Source of the DNA: Bacillus_BA songklensis
Lineage (GTDB): Bacteria > Bacillota > Bacilli > Bacillales > Bacillaceae_H
Direction of reading: 5' to 3'
Assembly: GCF_042649685.1 (NCBI RefSeq)
Contig: NZ_JBHRZT010000073.1
Location: 434,001 to 498,000 of the forward strand
DNA length: 64,000 nucleotides
A program made the translations under genes and the position numbers. Numbering within the stretch: the stretch's first letter is position 1; each line of letters begins with the position of its first letter. The notes under the pieces are model-generated. The model was not told the DNA's origin, did not search any database, and worked only from the letters and a program-made list of their open reading frames with translations. Below, one piece after another: positions 61,081-64,000 of this stretch.

Positions 61081-61860
61081 ATGGAAGCAGTGTTGTATAT
61101 TTGTCACGGAAGCCGTATGAAAAAAGCCTGTGAAGAAGCGCGTGCTTTTGTAGAAGCATGTATGGAGCGAGTGCCTCTGCCTATTCAGGAATTTTCATTT
61201 TTAGAGCTGGCAGAGCCAGCAATCGAACAGGGGTTTCGGCGCTGTGTAGAGCAAGGAGCAACAAAAATCTATGCAGTACCCGTTCTGTTATTGACAGCTG
61301 CCCATGCTAAGCATGATATACCCGAAGTCTTAACAAAACTCCATACACAATATCCACATGTGGATATTGTGTATGGCCGTCCTTTTGGTGTGCATGAAAG
61401 TATAAGTGACATTCTATATGAAAGAATTTTAGAGACAAAGGTGTCCCTCGATCAAGATTCCCTTGTTCTCCTTGTTGGAAGAGGAAGCAGTGATCCTGAT
61501 GTAAAAAGAGACTTAGGAGACATCGCCAGCTTATTTAAGAAAAAGTATCAACTAAAACGCGTAGAAATCTGTTTTTTAACAGCGGCGGACCCTATTTTTG
61601 AGGATGTGTTGGAAGAGGTTAAAGGCTTTTCCTATTCTAAAGTATTTATCATTCCTTACTTATTGTTCACAGGATTGTTAATGAAGAGGATCGAGAAAGC
61701 GGTTCGAACTGTCGAAAACGAGGGCCATCAACAGTTTATCCTCACTCATTACCTGGAATATCATCCACACTTACAGGATGTTTTAATCAAGAGAGTGGAA
61801 GAGCTGATGCATTTCCCATCAGGTGAAGGAGACGGATTGACATGTATCCCGTTATGCTAA
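61081..61860 (+). CDS. sirB: Sirohydrochlorin ferrochelatase (SirB/YlnE)
   Basis: 259-aa CbiX-type chelatase inserting Fe into sirohydrochlorin. Two CbiX halves, catalytic His in ICHGSRMKKA and a second in LTAAHAKHDIPE. ATG after GGGTCAGG. Overlaps the next gene by 19 nt. Confidence 0.92.
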   Translation: MEAVLYICHGSRMKKACEEARAFVEACMERVPLPIQEFSFLELAEPAIEQGFRRCVEQGATKIYAVPVLLLTAAHAKHDIPEVLTKLHTQYPHVDIVYGRPFGVHESISDILYERILETKVSLDQDSLVLLVGRGSSDPDVKRDLGDIASLFKKKYQLKRVEICFLTAADPIFEDVLEEVKGFSYSKVFIIPYLLFTGLLMKRIEKAVRTVENEGHQQFILTHYLEYHPHLQDVLIKRVEELMHFPSGEGDGLTCIPLC

Positions 61861-62453
61861 ATTTAGCATCCAAAAAAGTAGTGGTAGCGGGAGGAGGAAA
61901 AATTGCTACACGCAGACTTTCCTCTTTAATCGAGACAGGTGCACAAATTCAGGTGGTTTCCTTAACTTTTACGAATACAATCGTGAAATGGGCCGAAGAG
62001 GGGAAGCTTGAGGTGCGAAAAAAAGCAATTGAAAAAGAAGATATAGAGGATGCTTTCTTTATTATTGCAGCTACCGATTCTCTTGAAATTAATCAACGGA
62101 TTGCTGAATGGTCACATCCCCATCAATTAATAAATGTTGTGGATAAAAAAGAAAGCGGAAATATTGTGATCCCGGCCCATCTCAAAAGGGGAGACTTATC
62201 CATAACCGTATCCACAAATGGAGCAAGTCCTGTATTAACAAAGCTGATTAAAAATGAGTTAGCTGAAAAATATGACCATTCGTTTGCGGAATTTGTCTCT
62301 TTCTTAAAACAATGTCGAGAAATCATTCATGGCAGTGCCTTGGAGGAGGAGAGTAAACTTCGATTACTCAAGGAATGTGCCCAGCCTTCTTATCTGGAGA
62401 AGCCTGACTTGCGTTTACAGTTTTTGCAGCGAATAAGAGAACTAAGGGGCTGA
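61842..62453 (+). CDS. sirC: Precorrin-2 dehydrogenase (SirC/YlnF)
   Basis: 203-aa NAD-dependent dehydrogenase converting precorrin-2 to sirohydrochlorin. VVVAGGGKIATRRLSSLIETGA is the nucleotide-binding motif; LSITVSTNGASPVLTKLIKNE is conserved. Longer than B. subtilis YlnF (about 162 aa) and closer in size to B. megaterium SirC. Confidence 0.92.
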   Translation: MYPVMLNLASKKVVVAGGGKIATRRLSSLIETGAQIQVVSLTFTNTIVKWAEEGKLEVRKKAIEKEDIEDAFFIIAATDSLEINQRIAEWSHPHQLINVVDKKESGNIVIPAHLKRGDLSITVSTNGASPVLTKLIKNELAEKYDHSFAEFVSFLKQCREIIHGSALEEESKLRLLKECAQPSYLEKPDLRLQFLQRIRELRG

Positions 62454-62757
62454 CCGTAAGTTTCTAAGTAGGTATGAAAAAATAGTTTTAACTGAAGGGC
62501 TCCGTCACCTAAAACTTTGATTTTATCAGGTTTCTCGTGGCGGGGCATTTCGGGAAGAGGGGGCAAAAGGTTCATTTTGGATACCTTTTGCCCTTTTTTC
62601 TTAATTAATGGCTAACACAAAGCCATCATTCCATTTCTATCCATCCATTTGCTTTTTAGAATTATGACTGTATACCTTTACCTTTTCGCTCCTCGTTTCC
62701 ATCTATCCTATATGCTGAAAATGTACGCGAGGAGCACATCCTTCGTGACGAAGAGAA
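62454..62757. other. 304-nt region between sirC and mgtC-like gene
   Basis: Convergent region with a terminator at 62560-62600. The rest has no clear gene or repeat. Confidence 0.5.
62560..62600 (+). terminator. Operon terminator after sirC
   Basis: GGGCAAAAGGT pairs with ACCTTTTGCCC, followed by T6. Confidence 0.85.
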
Positions 62758-63435
62758 TTATAAGCTTTCAATTTCTATACTTCGAATCCCTTCAATTTTA
62801 CGAACTTCATAATAAACATCTGTAGTCGGTTTCTTTTGGTGAACTAGAATCTTCATCTGAATAAATTGCTCATTCGTATCCAGGTCTTTAATCCGAATAT
62901 GTTTTAATGTAATATCATTTTCCTTAACTTGATTCGTGATGTCTGTGATATTGTGTTGGTCCGACACTTTAAGTCGAAGGAGAATTTCTTTTTCCTGCAA
63001 CTGCTTTGGACCTAATAACCTTAAAATAAGCGGCAATAGTTCTACACTGATAATAAGCAATATGACTCCTGTCATAGCTTCCAGAAAAAAGCCTGCCCCA
63101 ACGGCAATCCCGATACCGGCAGCTCCCCAAATCATAGCAGCTGTTGTTAAGCCGGAGATGCTGTCATTTCCTCGTCGTAAAATTACTCCTGCTCCCAAAA
63201 AACCGATTCCAGATACGATTTGGGCGGCCAGGCGCAGAGGGTCCATTGTAATATGATCGGGTTTCTCGAATACATAGGCTGATTCAATTGAAACAATGGT
63301 TAATAAACAGCTTACGATACAAATAACAAGAGAAGTTTTAAGGCCTACTGGTTTTCGTTTCAATTCTCTCTCGAGGCCTATGATGAGCCCTAATATTGCT
63401 GAAATACCCAGCTTTAAAAAAAATTGATGTTCCAT
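62758..63435 (-). CDS. MgtC/SapB family membrane protein
   Basis: 225-aa MgtC family protein with about four or five N-terminal spans (LGLIIGLERELKRKPVGLKT, GIGFLGAGVILRRG) and a soluble C-terminal ACT-like domain. Associated with magnesium stress or membrane potential in other bacteria; role here unknown. ATG at 63435 is 5 nt after AGGTGA; the frame to 63495 is unsupported. Confidence 0.85.
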   Translation of the reverse strand: MEHQFFLKLGISAILGLIIGLERELKRKPVGLKTSLVICIVSCLLTIVSIESAYVFEKPDHITMDPLRLAAQIVSGIGFLGAGVILRRGNDSISGLTTAAMIWGAAGIGIAVGAGFFLEAMTGVILLIISVELLPLILRLLGPKQLQEKEILLRLKVSDQHNITDITNQVKENDITLKHIRIKDLDTNEQFIQMKILVHQKKPTTDVYYEVRKIEGIRSIEIESL

Positions 63436-63549
63436 TGTCATCACCTGCTTTTGCTTTAATGATGTATCCTGCCTGCTGAAATAAGGACATGACAAGGGAT
63501 GGATTTATTCTCATCATTATATGAGAAAAGGGAGAAATTATGTAGAGAC

Positions 63550-63587
63550 AAAAAAGAGGGATGTTCACGAAAAGCGGCGAACATCCA
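63550..63587 (-). terminator. Terminator of the acyl-CoA ligase
   Basis: On the minus strand GGATGTTC pairs with GAACATCC, followed by CTCTTTTTTG. Confidence 0.82.
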
Positions 63588-63684
63588 GTTTGGAGACAGC
63601 CCCATGAATCTTGTAATTAAGTGTTTTAATGCCGGCTGTGGTAAAAAACTTTTAATATGGAATACCTCTCAAGTTTATGCAATT

Positions 63685-64000
63685 CTATACTGTTTTTAAG
63701 TGATTTGTACTAATCCATCCTTGGGCGTCTTGTTTTAATTTATATTTTTGAATTTTCCCTGAAGCTGTCATCGGGAAGTTATCGACAAACATGACATACT
63801 CTGGAATTTTGTAATGCGCAAGCTGTCCTGTACAAAACTCTCTTATTTCTTCCGTGGAGAGAGAAGAACCTTCTTTTAATTTAATACATGCCATTACTTT
63901 TTCTCCATATTTCTCATCAGGTACTCCGATAACTTGTACATCGAGGATATTGGGGTGATGGTATAAAAATTCTTCGATTTCACGAGGATAGATATTCTCT
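63685..64000 (-). CDS. AMP-dependent acyl-CoA synthetase (3' part)
   Basis: C-terminal end of an ANL-superfamily ligase; its start lies beyond the window. Visible are ENIYPREIEEFLYHHP (A8 hinge motif), VIGVPDEKYGEKVMACI, and PMTASGKIQKYKL (A10 with the catalytic Lys). Acyl substrate unknown; the motifs match fatty acyl-CoA ligases of the LcfB/YngI kind. Confidence 0.88.
   Translation of the reverse strand, partial: ENIYPREIEEFLYHHPNILDVQVIGVPDEKYGEKVMACIKLKEGSSLSTEEIREFCTGQLAHYKIPEYVMFVDNFPMTASGKIQKYKLKQDAQGWISTNHLKTV

Noticed and set aside
61350..61375. Inverted ATATCCACATGTGGATAT resembling the repeat ends
   Set aside because: It lies inside sirB coding sequence without any other part of the element; the short match is chance.
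63499..63699. 66-aa plus-strand frame near the acyl-CoA ligase end
   Set aside because: It reads through the terminator of a minus-strand gene and has no recognisable protein features.
1..64000. CRISPR arrays, prophage, tRNA or rRNA genes, intact insertion sequences
   Set aside because: None seen. No regular spacer arrays, no cloverleaf with CCA-type ends and no transposase frame were found by reading both strands.

Overview
The window is a 64-kb piece of a Bacillaceae chromosome from a spore-former. The gene order follows the Bacillus subtilis suf-yun-yut-yum-yui-yuf-yug interval almost gene for gene: sufS-sufU-sufB, yunF, yunC, yunB, yunA, lipA, yutC to yutH, hom-thrC-thrB, yutI, yuzD, yutJ, yuzB, dapF, yutM, yumC, yumB, yuiA to yuiE, yuiH, menI, yufK, pbpD, kapD, kapB, patB, yugE, yugF, alaR-alaT, yugI, yuzA, yugJ, pgi, yugN, yugO. 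A cdaS gene and a complete-looking cysH-to-sirC sulfate and siroheme operon follow. Purine-rich Shine-Dalgarno sites, frequent TTG and GTG starts, and sporulation genes (yunB, yutH, kapD, kapB, cdaS) fit this assignment. I cannot name the species.

Layout. 1-2.7 kb: end of the SUF iron-sulfur operon. 3-8.4 kb: yun genes with an inserted MetP/MetS-type amino-acid importer. 8.8-16.4 kb: lipoyl synthase, the yut genes and a D-2-hydroxyacid dehydrogenase. 16.7-20.2 kb: threonine operon with a possible leader peptide and hairpin. 20.4-25.5 kb: small Fe-S and redox proteins and dapF. 25.6-34.7 kb: NDH-2 dehydrogenase, yui genes, PepA, a molybdopterin oxidoreductase and a menaquinone thioesterase. 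34.7-39.5 kb: an NhaD/ArsB transporter, membrane proteins and PBP4. 39.9-46.4 kb: kapD/kapB, a Cu-Zn SOD lipoprotein where B. subtilis has kinB, patB and alaRT. 46.7-49.7 kb: an accessory block with an Xre regulator and an ECF sigma factor with a large membrane-anchored partner. 49.9-56.6 kb: yugI to yugO and cdaS. 56.7-62.5 kb: SAM-riboswitch-controlled sulfate activation, reduction and siroheme synthesis. 62.8-64 kb: an MgtC-like protein and the end of an acyl-CoA ligase.

The most unusual content lies between genes. A family of about 205-bp elements has three copies (2667-2867, 20685-20893 and 11621-11826 on the minus strand). They share terminal inverted repeats and three stem-loops, and the arms of two of the stems change sequence between copies while still pairing. 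Each copy points toward the start of a nearby gene. A second family of GC-richer elements begins at or within about 10 bp of the stop codon of minus-strand genes at five places. There is an intact-looking TPP riboswitch with no thiamine gene behind it; read-through would run antisense into yutC.

Several genes are broken: yumC has lost its 5' half, a Nudix hydrolase carries one in-frame TGA in place of a tryptophan, and the sulfate permease gene cysP has lost most of its middle. A VOC protein also looks short at its N terminus. All names rest on recognising protein families and synteny by eye. No database search was run.
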